Source: Variovorax paradoxus
Lineage (GTDB): Bacteria > Pseudomonadota > Gammaproteobacteria > Burkholderiales > Burkholderiaceae_C
Length of the DNA stretch: 64,000 nucleotides
Direction of reading: 5' to 3'
Assembly: GCF_018614955.1 (NCBI RefSeq)
Contig: NZ_JAGGNV010000066.1
Span: 97,752 to 161,751 of the forward strand
Both the position numbers and the translations under genes were made by a program. The notes beneath the pieces were generated by a model that saw nothing but the letters and a program-made list of their open reading frames with translations, was not told the origin of the DNA and did no database searches. How positions within the stretch are numbered: the first letter of the stretch is position 1; every line of letters starts with the position of its first letter. Shown here one piece after another: positions 1 through 7,523 of this stretch.

Positions 1-200
1 CGTTGCCGGCCATGGCCCTGCTGCTGCTCGTACACCCGCCGCTGCAGGGCGTTGCAAGCCTGCTCGCGTGCCTGCTCGGCGCGCTGTACATGGCGGCGCT
101 GCTGCGGCGCCGGCTGCAGGGCTTCACCGGCGATGGGCTCGGCGCGACGCAGCAGGTCTGCGAGCTCGCGATCTACCTGGCACTCGCCTGGCAGGCATGA
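1..200 (+). CDS. cobS: Adenosylcobinamide-GDP ribazoletransferase (CobS), C-terminal end only
   Basis: This is the last 66 codons of a gene that begins before the window, read in the frame of position 3. CobS is an inner-membrane enzyme that joins adenosylcobinamide-GDP to alpha-ribazole, a late step of cobalamin assembly. The visible tail has two hydrophobic segments separated by a basic loop (RRRLQGFTGDGLGATQQ). The GFTGD-LGA-Q part is the conserved C-terminal CobS signature. The stop codon overlaps the start of cobC (ATGA), so the two are translationally coupled and belong to a cobalamin operon lying mostly to the left. Confidence 0.85.
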   Translation, partial: LPAMALLLLVHPPLQGVASLLACLLGALYMAALLRRRLQGFTGDGLGATQQVCELAIYLALAWQA

Positions 201-751
201 AGCTCGGGCTCGTGCGCCATGCCGAGACCGACGCCGCGGCCGGCCTGTGCTACGGCCGCACCGACGTGTCGGTGCCACCCGAAGCGATGCGCACGCTGGC
301 CGAACGCATTGCGCCGCAGCTCGCCGAAGGCATCGAAGAAATCGTCTGCTCTCCCTTGCAGCGCTGCGCCGGCTTGGCTCAGGCGATTGCCGCGCTTCGG
401 CCCGACCTCGCGCTTCGCACCGATGCACGCATCGCCGAGATGGACTTCGGTTCGTGGGAAGGCCGCAGCTGGTCGAGCATCGAGCGCTCCGAGTTCGATG
501 CCTGGACCCGCAGCTTCGCCGACGCGCGCGCCGGCGGCAGCGGCGAAAGCACGCGCGCGTTCATGCAGCGTGTCGGCGAAGCCTTCGACGCCTGGCGCGG
601 CGCCGGCCGCGATGCGCTGTGGATCACGCATGCCGGCGTGATCCGCGCCGTCTGGCTGCTGCGAGAAGGCGTGCGCTGCGCCGAGCGCGCCGACCAGTGG
701 CCCGCGCAGAGCATCGCCTTCGGCGAATACCTGAGCGTCGAGCTGCCCTGA
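197..751 (+). CDS. cobC: Alpha-ribazole phosphatase, histidine phosphatase family (CobC-like)
   Basis: This 184-residue protein belongs to the phosphoglycerate-mutase-like histidine phosphatases. The catalytic motif LVRHAET lies at residues 5-11 and the second active-site histidine is in ITHAGVIR near residue 143. In a cobalamin operon the family removes phosphate from alpha-ribazole 5'-phosphate or cobalamin phosphate. The ATG overlaps the cobS stop by four bases, which supports both the start and the pathway. The phosphatase fold is certain. The substrate rests on context and could differ. The gene ends exactly where the opposite-strand nth gene ends, with no bases between the two stop codons. 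Confidence 0.85.
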   Translation: MKLGLVRHAETDAAAGLCYGRTDVSVPPEAMRTLAERIAPQLAEGIEEIVCSPLQRCAGLAQAIAALRPDLALRTDARIAEMDFGSWEGRSWSSIERSEFDAWTRSFADARAGGSGESTRAFMQRVGEAFDAWRGAGRDALWITHAGVIRAVWLLREGVRCAERADQWPAQSIAFGEYLSVELP

Positions 752-1390
752 TCAGGGCGCCGGGGTCTTTGGCTTGTAATCGCAGTACGGCGCCACGGCG
801 CACTTCCAGCACATCGGCTTGCGCGCCACGCAGACATAGCGCCCGTGCAGGATCAGCCAGTGATGCGCATGCAGCCGGAACTCGGGCGGCACCCGCTTCA
901 TGAGCTTCTGTTCGACCTCGAGCGGCGTCTTCCCCGGTGCCAGCCCGGTGCGGTTGCCGACGCGAAATATGTGCGTGTCCACCGCCATCGTCGGCTCGCC
1001 GAAGGCCACGTTGAGCACGACATTGGCGGTCTTGCGGCCCACGCCCGGCAGCGCCTCCAGCTCGGCACGCGTGCGCGGTACCTCTCCGCCGTGCTTGTCG
1101 ACCAGCATGCGGCAGGCCTCCACCAGGTGCTTGGCCTTGCTGCGGTAGAGGCCGATGGTCTTGATATAGCCCTCCAGCCCTTCGATGCCGAGGTCGAGGA
1201 TCGCCTGCGGCGTGTTCGCGACCGGGAACAGCTTGCGCGTCGCCTTGTTCACGCCGACGTCGGTGGCTTGCGCCGACAGCAGCACGGCAGCCAGCAGCTC
1301 GAAGGGGGTCGTGTATTCGAGTTCGGTTTCGGGCTCGGGGTTGGCTGCCTGCAGGGTGGCGAAGAAGGGCTCGATCTCTTTTTTTTTCAT
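752..1390 (-). CDS. nth: Endonuclease III, DNA glycosylase/AP lyase
   Basis: The 212-residue protein is a full-length Nth, which excises oxidised pyrimidines and cleaves abasic sites in base excision repair. The helix-hairpin-helix LPGVGRKTANVV carries the catalytic lysine (K120), and VDTHIFRVGNR carries the catalytic aspartate (D138). The [4Fe-4S] cluster ligands are C187, C194, C197 and C203 with the standard 6-2-5 spacing. I chose the ATG giving MKKKEIEPF; a longer start at 1432 would add 14 residues that look untranslated. The start codon is followed directly by nine A bases, a possible slippage tract. Confidence 0.95.
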   Translation of the reverse strand: MKKKEIEPFFATLQAANPEPETELEYTTPFELLAAVLLSAQATDVGVNKATRKLFPVANTPQAILDLGIEGLEGYIKTIGLYRSKAKHLVEACRMLVDKHGGEVPRTRAELEALPGVGRKTANVVLNVAFGEPTMAVDTHIFRVGNRTGLAPGKTPLEVEQKLMKRVPPEFRLHAHHWLILHGRYVCVARKPMCWKCAVAPYCDYKPKTPAP

Positions 1391-1465
1391 CGTGGCGGGC
1401 AGTGTAGGCCGGGGCCGGTGAACTTGCGACAATGGCGGGCGTCACCTCATCCGCAGAAGGTTCTC

Positions 1466-2653
1466 ATGCAATTCGCCACCCGCCTCGACAACGTCGAAAC
1501 CTCCGCCATCCGCGAACTCTTCAAGCTCCTGGGCAAGCCCGGCATCATCAGCTTCGCGGGCGGCTTTCCCGACAGCGCGATGTTCGACGTCGAAGGCTTG
1601 AAGGAAGCGAGCGCCAGGGCGCTGGCCGAGGAGCCGGGCGGTGCGCTGCAGTATGGCGCGACCGAAGGCTACGAGCCGCTGCGCACGCAGTTGAGTGCCT
1701 TCATGAAGGGCAAGGGTGTCGAGGTCGATCCCAGCGGCCTGATCGTGACCACCGGCAGCCAGCAGGCGCTGGACCTGCTGGGCAAGACCCTGATCTCGCC
1801 CGGCGACAAGGTGATCGTCGAAGGCCCGACCTTCCTCGCCACCATCCAGTGCTTCCGCCTCTACGGCGCGCAGCTGATCAGCGCCCCCATCGATGCCGAC
1901 GGCGTCGACGTCGACAAGCTCGAGCAACTGATCGCCGAGCACAAGCCGAAGTTCGTCTACCTGATCCCGACCTTCGGCAACCCGAGTGGCGCGATGCTGA
2001 GCCTGGCGCGGCGCAAGAAGGTGCTGGAGCTGGCGGTGAAGTACCAGACGCTGATGGTGGAGGACGACCCCTACGGCGACCTGTACTTTGGCAAGGCGCC
2101 GCCGCCCTCGATCATGTCGCTCACCCGCGAAGTGCCGGGCAGCCGCGAGTTGGTGGCGCACTGCGGCAGCCTCAGCAAGGTGCTGAGCCCGGGCCTGCGC
2201 ATCGGCTGGATGATCGCGCCGGCCGAGCTGCTCGCGAAGGCCACCATGTGCAAGCAGTTCAGCGATGCGCACACCAGCACCTTCGCGCAGGCGACGGCCG
2301 CGCAGTACCTGAAGAGCGGCCGCATGCCGGACACGCTGGCCCACGTGCGCAAGGTCTACGGCGAGCGCGCCCAGGCCATGGGCGCGGCACTGAAACGAGA
2401 GCTCGGCGACGCGATCGCCTTCGAGCAGCCGGGCGGCGGCCTGTTCTTCTGGGCCCGGCTCACGGGCGCCAACGGCAAGCTGGCCGATGCCAACGTGCTG
2501 GCCCAGCGCGCGATCGAGAAGCTGGTGGCCTTCGTGCCGGGCGCGCCTTTCTTTGCCGAGAAGCCCGATGTGGCGACGCTGCGCCTGAGCTTCGCGACTG
2601 CCAACGTCGAGAAGATCGAAGAAGGCATCGCGCGGCTCGGCGCCGCGCTCTGA
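1466..2653 (+). CDS. PLP-dependent aminotransferase, class I/II (2-aminoadipate/aromatic type)
   Basis: The 395-residue protein is a complete fold-type I aminotransferase. IISFAGGFPD near the start, QYGATEGYEPLR, TTGSQQALDLLGK, PTFGNPSGA and EDDPYGDLYF are typical of the LysN/KAT-II/MocR-like subgroup. The PLP-binding lysine is in SLSKVLSPGLRIGW. The subgroup transfers amino groups between 2-oxoglutarate and 2-aminoadipate, aromatic or branched amino acids; the substrate cannot be decided here. The ATG follows an AGAAGG ribosome-binding site with a five-base gap. The gene is divergent from nth across about 75 bases and ends three bases before the stop of the opposite-strand dehydrogenase. Confidence 0.9.
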   Translation: MQFATRLDNVETSAIRELFKLLGKPGIISFAGGFPDSAMFDVEGLKEASARALAEEPGGALQYGATEGYEPLRTQLSAFMKGKGVEVDPSGLIVTTGSQQALDLLGKTLISPGDKVIVEGPTFLATIQCFRLYGAQLISAPIDADGVDVDKLEQLIAEHKPKFVYLIPTFGNPSGAMLSLARRKKVLELAVKYQTLMVEDDPYGDLYFGKAPPPSIMSLTREVPGSRELVAHCGSLSKVLSPGLRIGWMIAPAELLAKATMCKQFSDAHTSTFAQATAAQYLKSGRMPDTLAHVRKVYGERAQAMGAALKRELGDAIAFEQPGGGLFFWARLTGANGKLADANVLAQRAIEKLVAFVPGAPFFAEKPDVATLRLSFATANVEKIEEGIARLGAAL

Positions 2654-2656
2654 GCT

Positions 2657-3721
2657 TCAGCGCTGCGCGGCGGCGAGCTGAAGGCCGTAGCGCTGCCCAG
2701 CGTCCTCGAGCGAGGGCGCGATCGAAGGGTGCAGGCGCACGCCCTGGTCGAGCTGCTCGGCGCGCCGCTGCAGCCCGCGTTCTCCGGGCACGCGCACGGG
2801 CCTGGCTGCATCGACCGGCGCATTGCCGCGGCATTGCGCGGCCAGATGGTCCATCTGCCGCAGGAACTCCGCCTTGCCGCCGAAGGCCTGGAGATCGTGC
2901 AGCGTGAGGTGCACGGTGGCGCCCCAGCCCTCGCGCGCGTCGGCACGGCCATGGCCTGCGAGTCCTGCCGTCAGCGCCTCCACCAGCAGCGACAGGCCGT
3001 AGCCCTTGTGGCCATGGCTCAGGCCGCCGACCGGCAGCAGCGTGCCGGGCGGCTGGGCGAACAGCACCCCGGGATCCCTGCTCGGGCGGCCCTGCGCATC
3101 GATCAGCCATTCCTCGTCGAACAGCTCGCTGGCCTTGTGCTTGCGGTTGCTCATGCCGTTGGTGGTGATGGATGCCGAGATGTCGACCATCACGCCGCCC
3201 TCCGAAAGCGGAAAGCCCAGCGCCAGCGGATTGGGCGTGAACACCGCCTGCGTGCCGCCGAAGGGCGCGACGCTGGCCGCGTTCGGGTCGGAGCAGGCGA
3301 GCACCAGCAGCATGTCTTCCTCGAGCGCGCGCAGCAGGTAGACCGCCAGGCAGGCGATGTGGTGGCTGCGGCGGATCACGAGCGAAGCGGTGCCCAGCGC
3401 GCGGGCGCGCGGCAACAGCAGATCGAGGCCCTGGTGCACCAGCCAGGGGCCGGGCAGGCGGCGGCCGTCCCACAGCACCGCAGCCGGACGGTCGGAAACG
3501 ACGACCGGTGCGCCCTCGCGCGTCATCGTGCCGGCCTCGAGTTCTTTCACATAGCCGGCCAGGAGCGCGAGGCCGTGCGTGTCGTGGCCCAGCAGGTCGC
3601 CTTGCACCAGCGTATCGGCCACGGTCTGCGCCATGGCTTCGGCCAGGCCGGCATGCTGCAGCAGTTGCGTGGCGAATCGGGTGAGGGCGGCGGCGGCGTA
3701 GCGGATGGATGTGTCGTTCAT
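2657..3721 (-). CDS. Ldh family NAD(P)-dependent oxidoreductase (malate/L-lactate/sulfolactate/ureidoglycolate dehydrogenase type)
   Basis: The 354-residue protein belongs to the malate/L-lactate dehydrogenase (YlbC/DlgD/ComC) superfamily, which is unrelated to classical Rossmann lactate dehydrogenases. Family motifs are GHDTHG near residue 49, RRSHHIACLAVYL, the nucleotide-binding PNAASVAPFGG, TPNPLALGFP, and HGHKGYGLSLLVE near the C-terminus. The enzyme interconverts a 2-hydroxy and a 2-keto acid (or an imino acid). It is the last gene of the tctC-tctB-tctA operon, five bases after tctA, so its substrate is probably the acid imported by that transporter. The exact compound is not determined. 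Confidence 0.88.
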   Translation of the reverse strand: MNDTSIRYAAAALTRFATQLLQHAGLAEAMAQTVADTLVQGDLLGHDTHGLALLAGYVKELEAGTMTREGAPVVVSDRPAAVLWDGRRLPGPWLVHQGLDLLLPRARALGTASLVIRRSHHIACLAVYLLRALEEDMLLVLACSDPNAASVAPFGGTQAVFTPNPLALGFPLSEGGVMVDISASITTNGMSNRKHKASELFDEEWLIDAQGRPSRDPGVLFAQPPGTLLPVGGLSHGHKGYGLSLLVEALTAGLAGHGRADAREGWGATVHLTLHDLQAFGGKAEFLRQMDHLAAQCRGNAPVDAARPVRVPGERGLQRRAEQLDQGVRLHPSIAPSLEDAGQRYGLQLAAAQR

Positions 3722-3726
3722 GGGTT

Positions 3727-5229
3727 TCAGGTGGCTGCAGCGGGTTGCATCCGTCGCCGCTGGCGCCGCCAGGCCATGGTGCCCGAGCCGACCCACACGA
3801 AGAGCGTGAAGATCGCCAGGCCGGCGGCGATCGGCCGCTCGACGAAGGGCAGCCAGCTGCCGTCGGACTTGATCATCGAGGTGATGAAATTCTCTTCGAG
3901 CATCTTGCCGAGCAGCATGCCGAGGATGGCCGGCGCGACGGGGAAGCCGTTTTCTTCGAGCAGCCAGGCCGCGACGCCGAAGCCCAGCAGGATCCAGAGG
4001 TCGAAGAGCGCGTTGTTGATGGCGAAGGAACCTACCAGGCAGAACACCAGGATGATCGGCATCAGCACGTTGCGCGGCAGGCGCAGGATGCGCGCCGAGG
4101 CCTTGATGCAGGCCCAGCCCAGCGGCAGCATCAGCAGATTGGCGAGGATGAAGACGATGAACACCGCATAGACGCTCTGCGGGTTGTTCATGAAGATCAT
4201 CGGCCCCGGGTTCATATTCTTCATGTAGAGCACGCCGATCACGATGGCGGTGATCGAGTCGCCGGGGATGCCGAACACCAGCGCCGGCACCCAGGCCCCG
4301 GCGAGCGCGCTGTTGTTGGCGGCACCGGCCTCGACCAGGCCTTCGGGGTGGCCGGTGCCGAATTTCTCCGGTTCCTTCGAGAGCTTCTTGCTCATCGCGA
4401 AGGACATCCAGGCCGCGATGTCGGCGCCGGCGCCGGGCAGGATGCCCACCGCCGTGCCCAGCACGCTGCCGCGCAGGGTCTGCTTGGCGTACTTCCTCAT
4501 CAGGCCGCCCATGCCGGCGAAGACCGAGCCGATTTGCTTGGTGAAGCTGCCGATGTGGTCCGTGGTCACCGTGAAGCGCAGGATCTCCGAGATGGCAAAC
4601 ATGCCGATCATGGCCGGGATCAGGCTCAGGCCGCCCAGCAGATCCGCGTTGCCGAAAGTGAAGCGCGGATGGCCCGCCGGGTTCTCCAGGCCCACGCAGC
4701 CCATCAACAGGCCGAGGAACAGCGTGATGAGTCCCTTGAGCGGCGTCTCGCTGGTGATGAACACCGCGCAGGTCAGGCCCAGCACGACGAGCCAGAAGTA
4801 TTCGAAGGAGCTGAACTTGATCGCGACCTCGGCCAGCGCCGGCGCGGCGACGATCAGCACCGCGGTGCCGAACAAGCCGCCGATGCACGAGAACACCAGG
4901 CCGATGCCGAGGGCCGTCTCGCCGTGGCCCTTGCGCGTCATCGCGTAGGACTCGTCGGTGTAGGCGGCCGAGGCCGGCGTGCCCGGGATGCGCAGCAGCG
5001 CGCCGGGAATGTCGCCCGCGAAGATCGCCATCGCGGTCGCGGTGACGATCGCAGCGATGGCGGGCACCGGCGGCAGGAAGAAGGTGATGGGCACCAGCAG
5101 CGCGGTGGCCATGGTGGCGGTGAGCCCCGGCACCGCGCCGACGAACATGCCGAACAGGCCCGACAGCAGCATCACGACCAGCACGGTCGGCGTCGCGACC
5201 ATCTGCATGGCGAGCCAGACGGATTCCAT
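3727..5229 (-). CDS. tctA: Tripartite tricarboxylate transporter, large membrane subunit (TctA)
   Basis: The 500-residue protein is highly hydrophobic with about 11-12 predicted membrane segments. It carries the TctA signatures GAVPGLTATMATALLVP, FAGDIPGALLRIPGTPASAAY and LPGAGADIAAWMSFA. It forms the channel that imports carboxylates captured by the periplasmic TctC, using the proton or sodium gradient. The start at MESVWLAMQ is favoured because an AAGGAG site lies six bases upstream. The longer in-frame start at 5265 would overrun that site. It sits between tctB (10 bases) and the dehydrogenase gene (5 bases). Confidence 0.95.
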   Translation of the reverse strand: MESVWLAMQMVATPTVLVVMLLSGLFGMFVGAVPGLTATMATALLVPITFFLPPVPAIAAIVTATAMAIFAGDIPGALLRIPGTPASAAYTDESYAMTRKGHGETALGIGLVFSCIGGLFGTAVLIVAAPALAEVAIKFSSFEYFWLVVLGLTCAVFITSETPLKGLITLFLGLLMGCVGLENPAGHPRFTFGNADLLGGLSLIPAMIGMFAISEILRFTVTTDHIGSFTKQIGSVFAGMGGLMRKYAKQTLRGSVLGTAVGILPGAGADIAAWMSFAMSKKLSKEPEKFGTGHPEGLVEAGAANNSALAGAWVPALVFGIPGDSITAIVIGVLYMKNMNPGPMIFMNNPQSVYAVFIVFILANLLMLPLGWACIKASARILRLPRNVLMPIILVFCLVGSFAINNALFDLWILLGFGVAAWLLEENGFPVAPAILGMLLGKMLEENFITSMIKSDGSWLPFVERPIAAGLAIFTLFVWVGSGTMAWRRQRRRMQPAAAT

Positions 5230-5239
5230 CAGGTGCTCC

Positions 5240-5707
5240 TTACCAGGCCCAGCGTTGAAGAACACCCCAGGGCAGTGGCACCTTGAGCAGCTTGTAGAAA
5301 CAGGCGTGGATCACCAGCGTCGCGACGATGGCCACGAGCACCGCGGTGCGCGGCCGGACGCCGCACGCCCACTGCAGCGCGAATAGCACCAGCACGCTGC
5401 ACAGCACGAAGCCCAGTTTCTCCGACAGCAGGATGTAGAACACCGCGCCGGCGATGATGAGCACGAAGGCCGCCAGATGGCGCGGGGAACGCATGCCCTC
5501 GCCGAGCTGCAGCAATGGCTGGCGGGCACGCAGGCCTTGCCACACCAGCACCGCGGACGACAGTGCGAGGCCGCAGGCGACGAGCCCCGGGAACACGGCC
5601 GGGCCGTAGTTCTGGCCGGAAGCGGGCGGAAAACCCTGGATGTGCCAGAGCACGGCCAGGGCCAGCGCCAGCAGCACGCCGCCGATCAGGCTGTCATGAA
5701 TGCGCAT
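5240..5707 (-). CDS. tctB: Tripartite tricarboxylate transporter, small membrane subunit (TctB)
   Basis: The 155-residue protein has four hydrophobic segments, the normal architecture of TctB. It starts MRIHDSLIGGVLLALALAV and has the family-typical GFPPASGQNYGPAVFPGLVA loop between the first two helices. TctB associates with TctA in the inner membrane, and its precise role is poorly understood. It lies seven bases after tctC and ten before tctA, all on the minus strand. Sequence identity in TctB is always low, so the call rests on size, topology and the operon. Confidence 0.9.
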   Translation of the reverse strand: MRIHDSLIGGVLLALALAVLWHIQGFPPASGQNYGPAVFPGLVACGLALSSAVLVWQGLRARQPLLQLGEGMRSPRHLAAFVLIIAGAVFYILLSEKLGFVLCSVLVLFALQWACGVRPRTAVLVAIVATLVIHACFYKLLKVPLPWGVLQRWAW

Positions 5708-5714
5708 CGGGCAC

Positions 5715-6686
5715 TTATTTGGCGATGCCCACTGCCTTCATCGCGACGGCGAAGCTGGCGTCCTTCTCGGCCATGAACTTGGCGAATTCGCCCCGGTCGG
5801 CGTAGAGCGCGCCGAAGCCGCGCGAGGCAAGGAAATCCTGGTAGCCCTTGCCGTCGAAGATTTTCTTGAGCGTGGCGGCCAGCTGATCGGTCATGTCCTT
5901 GGGCAGGCCCTTGGGCGCGGCGATGCCGCGCCAGGCGCCGGCATTCCACATCTTCCCCGAAGCGTCGGTGTAGAGCGGCACATTGGGGAAGATGCCGTCG
6001 GGCTTGGAAGCAAGCAGGACCAGCGGGCGCACCTTGCCGGCGTCGATCAGCGAGCGTGCCTCGGGCAGCGAACATGACACCACGTCGACGCCGCCGGCCA
6101 TCAGGTCCTGCAGCCCGGGCGCAGCGCCCTGGCTGGGCACCCAGGCGATCGCATTGCCGGGCAGCTTGTTGTCGACCAGCCATTGCGCGAGGCCCAGATG
6201 CCAGATGCCGCCCTGGCCGGTGCCGCTGGCCTTCAGCTTGCCGGGGGTGGCACGCGCGGCATCGAGCAGTTCCTTGGCGCTCTTGATCGGCGAATCGGCG
6301 CGCACGAAGACTGCGTTGGCATCGAAGTTCATCAGCGCGAGCGGCGTGTAGTCGGTGCCCGAGAGCTGCGTCAGGCCGGCGTGGCGCATCATGCCGATCT
6401 CGACCGTGAGGATGCCGATGGTGTAGCCGTCGGGCGCGGCCGAGGCGATCGCCTGGTGGCCGACCACGCCGCTGCCGCCCGTGCGGTTGACCACGTTGAT
6501 CGGCTGCTTGAGCTCCTTCTCGAGCTCGGCCGCGATGATGCGGGCCACGGCATCGGTGCCGCCGCCGGCGCCCCAGGGCACGATCAGCGTGATCGGGCGC
6601 TCGGGATAGGCTGCGTGGGCGAGCCCGGGAAAGACCACGGCGGCAACGGCTGCACCCATGGCAGCGAGGGACTGGCGGCGCTTCAT
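5715..6686 (-). CDS. tctC: Tripartite tricarboxylate transporter substrate-binding protein (Bug/TctC family)
   Basis: The 323-residue protein starts with a Sec signal peptide of about 25 residues ending ...GLAHA. The mature part begins YPERPITLIVPWGAGGGTD, the hallmark of Bug receptors. The next conserved stretch is NRTGGSGVVGHQAIASAAPDGYT. Such periplasmic proteins capture carboxylates or other small anions and deliver them to TctA/TctB. A good AAGGAG site precedes the ATG. The gene opens the operon. About 100 bases upstream is a perfect 14-bp palindrome that may be an operator. The ligand cannot be predicted from sequence. Confidence 0.93.
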   Translation of the reverse strand: MKRRQSLAAMGAAVAAVVFPGLAHAAYPERPITLIVPWGAGGGTDAVARIIAAELEKELKQPINVVNRTGGSGVVGHQAIASAAPDGYTIGILTVEIGMMRHAGLTQLSGTDYTPLALMNFDANAVFVRADSPIKSAKELLDAARATPGKLKASGTGQGGIWHLGLAQWLVDNKLPGNAIAWVPSQGAAPGLQDLMAGGVDVVSCSLPEARSLIDAGKVRPLVLLASKPDGIFPNVPLYTDASGKMWNAGAWRGIAAPKGLPKDMTDQLAATLKKIFDGKGYQDFLASRGFGALYADRGEFAKFMAEKDASFAVAMKAVGIAK

Positions 6687-6786
6687 CTCGTCTCCTTCGT
6701 TGTTGGAAGGTCATTCAAGCACCCAAGGCGCCAGCCGCGAAACTGAAGATAACCCTAGGACATCGCAAGCCGCTTTTGCCGTAGGA

Positions 6787-6800
6787 GGAAACCGGTTTCC
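6787..6800. promoter_or_regulatory. Perfect 14-bp palindrome, LacI/GalR-type operator candidate
   Basis: GGAAACCGGTTTCC is fully self-complementary with a central CG. That is the usual architecture of LacI/GalR-family operators. It lies about 100 bases before the tctC start codon and just after the serB stop. It has no loop and no T-tract, so it is a poor terminator. A repressor of the transporter operon is a reasonable inference, but no regulator gene is adjacent. Confidence 0.45.
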
Positions 6801-6809
6801 GGCAGCGCC

Positions 6810-7523
6810 TCAGCGCAGCACTTCCAGGAGCCGGTCGAGTCCGCCGTCGTCGATGGCCACCATCGCCTGTTCGCGCACCTTGGGCTTGGCGTGGTAGGCC
6901 ACGGAAAGGCCGGCCTCGACCATCATCGGCAGGTCGTTGGCGCCGTCACCGACGGCGATGGTTTCGCCCGGCGAGATGCCGAGCAGGGAGGCGACTTCGA
7001 GCAGCGTGCGGCGCTTCTCGGCGCCGTCGCAGATGTCGCCCCACGACTGCATCACCACGCGGCCGGTGAGCCGGCCGTCGGCCTCGTCGAGCAGGTTGGA
7101 GCGCGCGAAGTCGAGGCCCAGCCGGTCCTTCACGCGGTTGGCGAAGAAGGTGAAGCCGCCCGAGACCAGCAGCACCTTGAGGCCGGCCGCCTTGCAGGCG
7201 GCGACCAGTTCGGCCGCGCCGGGGTTGAGCTGCAGGCGCTGGTCGTAGACCTGCTGCAGCGCATCGACCGGCACGCCCTGCAGCAAGGCCACGCGGCGAC
7301 GCAGGCTTTCCTTGAAGTCCTTGATCTCGCCGCGCATCGTGGCTTCGGTGATGGCGGCGACCTCGGCCTTCTTGCCCACCGCATCGGCGATCTCGTCGAT
7401 GCACTCGATGTTGATCAGCGTCGAGTCCATGTCGAAGGCGATCAGCTTGAAGTCGGCCAGCGCGAGCGGCGGCGTGATGCCGCGCACGATCAGGCCGGGG
7501 GAGATTTCTTTTCTCGCGCTCAT
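6810..7523 (-). CDS. serB: Phosphoserine phosphatase
   Basis: The 237-residue protein is a HAD-superfamily phosphatase catalysing the last step of serine synthesis. Motif I is AFDMDSTLINIE with nucleophile D31 and acid/base D33. Motif II is LVSGGFTFF and motif III/IV is AVGDGANDLPM. KKAEVAAITEATMRGEIKDF is the typical SerB cap. It lacks the N-terminal ACT domain of longer SerB proteins. Its ATG overlaps the mfd stop by four bases, so it is probably made from the mfd transcript. Confidence 0.93.
   Translation of the reverse strand: MSARKEISPGLIVRGITPPLALADFKLIAFDMDSTLINIECIDEIADAVGKKAEVAAITEATMRGEIKDFKESLRRRVALLQGVPVDALQQVYDQRLQLNPGAAELVAACKAAGLKVLLVSGGFTFFANRVKDRLGLDFARSNLLDEADGRLTGRVVMQSWGDICDGAEKRRTLLEVASLLGISPGETIAVGDGANDLPMMVEAGLSVAYHAKPKVREQAMVAIDDGGLDRLLEVLR

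Noticed and set aside
845..1465. Extension of the aminotransferase frame upstream across nth
   Set aside because: The extra residues are antisense to nth and show no homology; the ATG at 1466 has its own ribosome-binding site.
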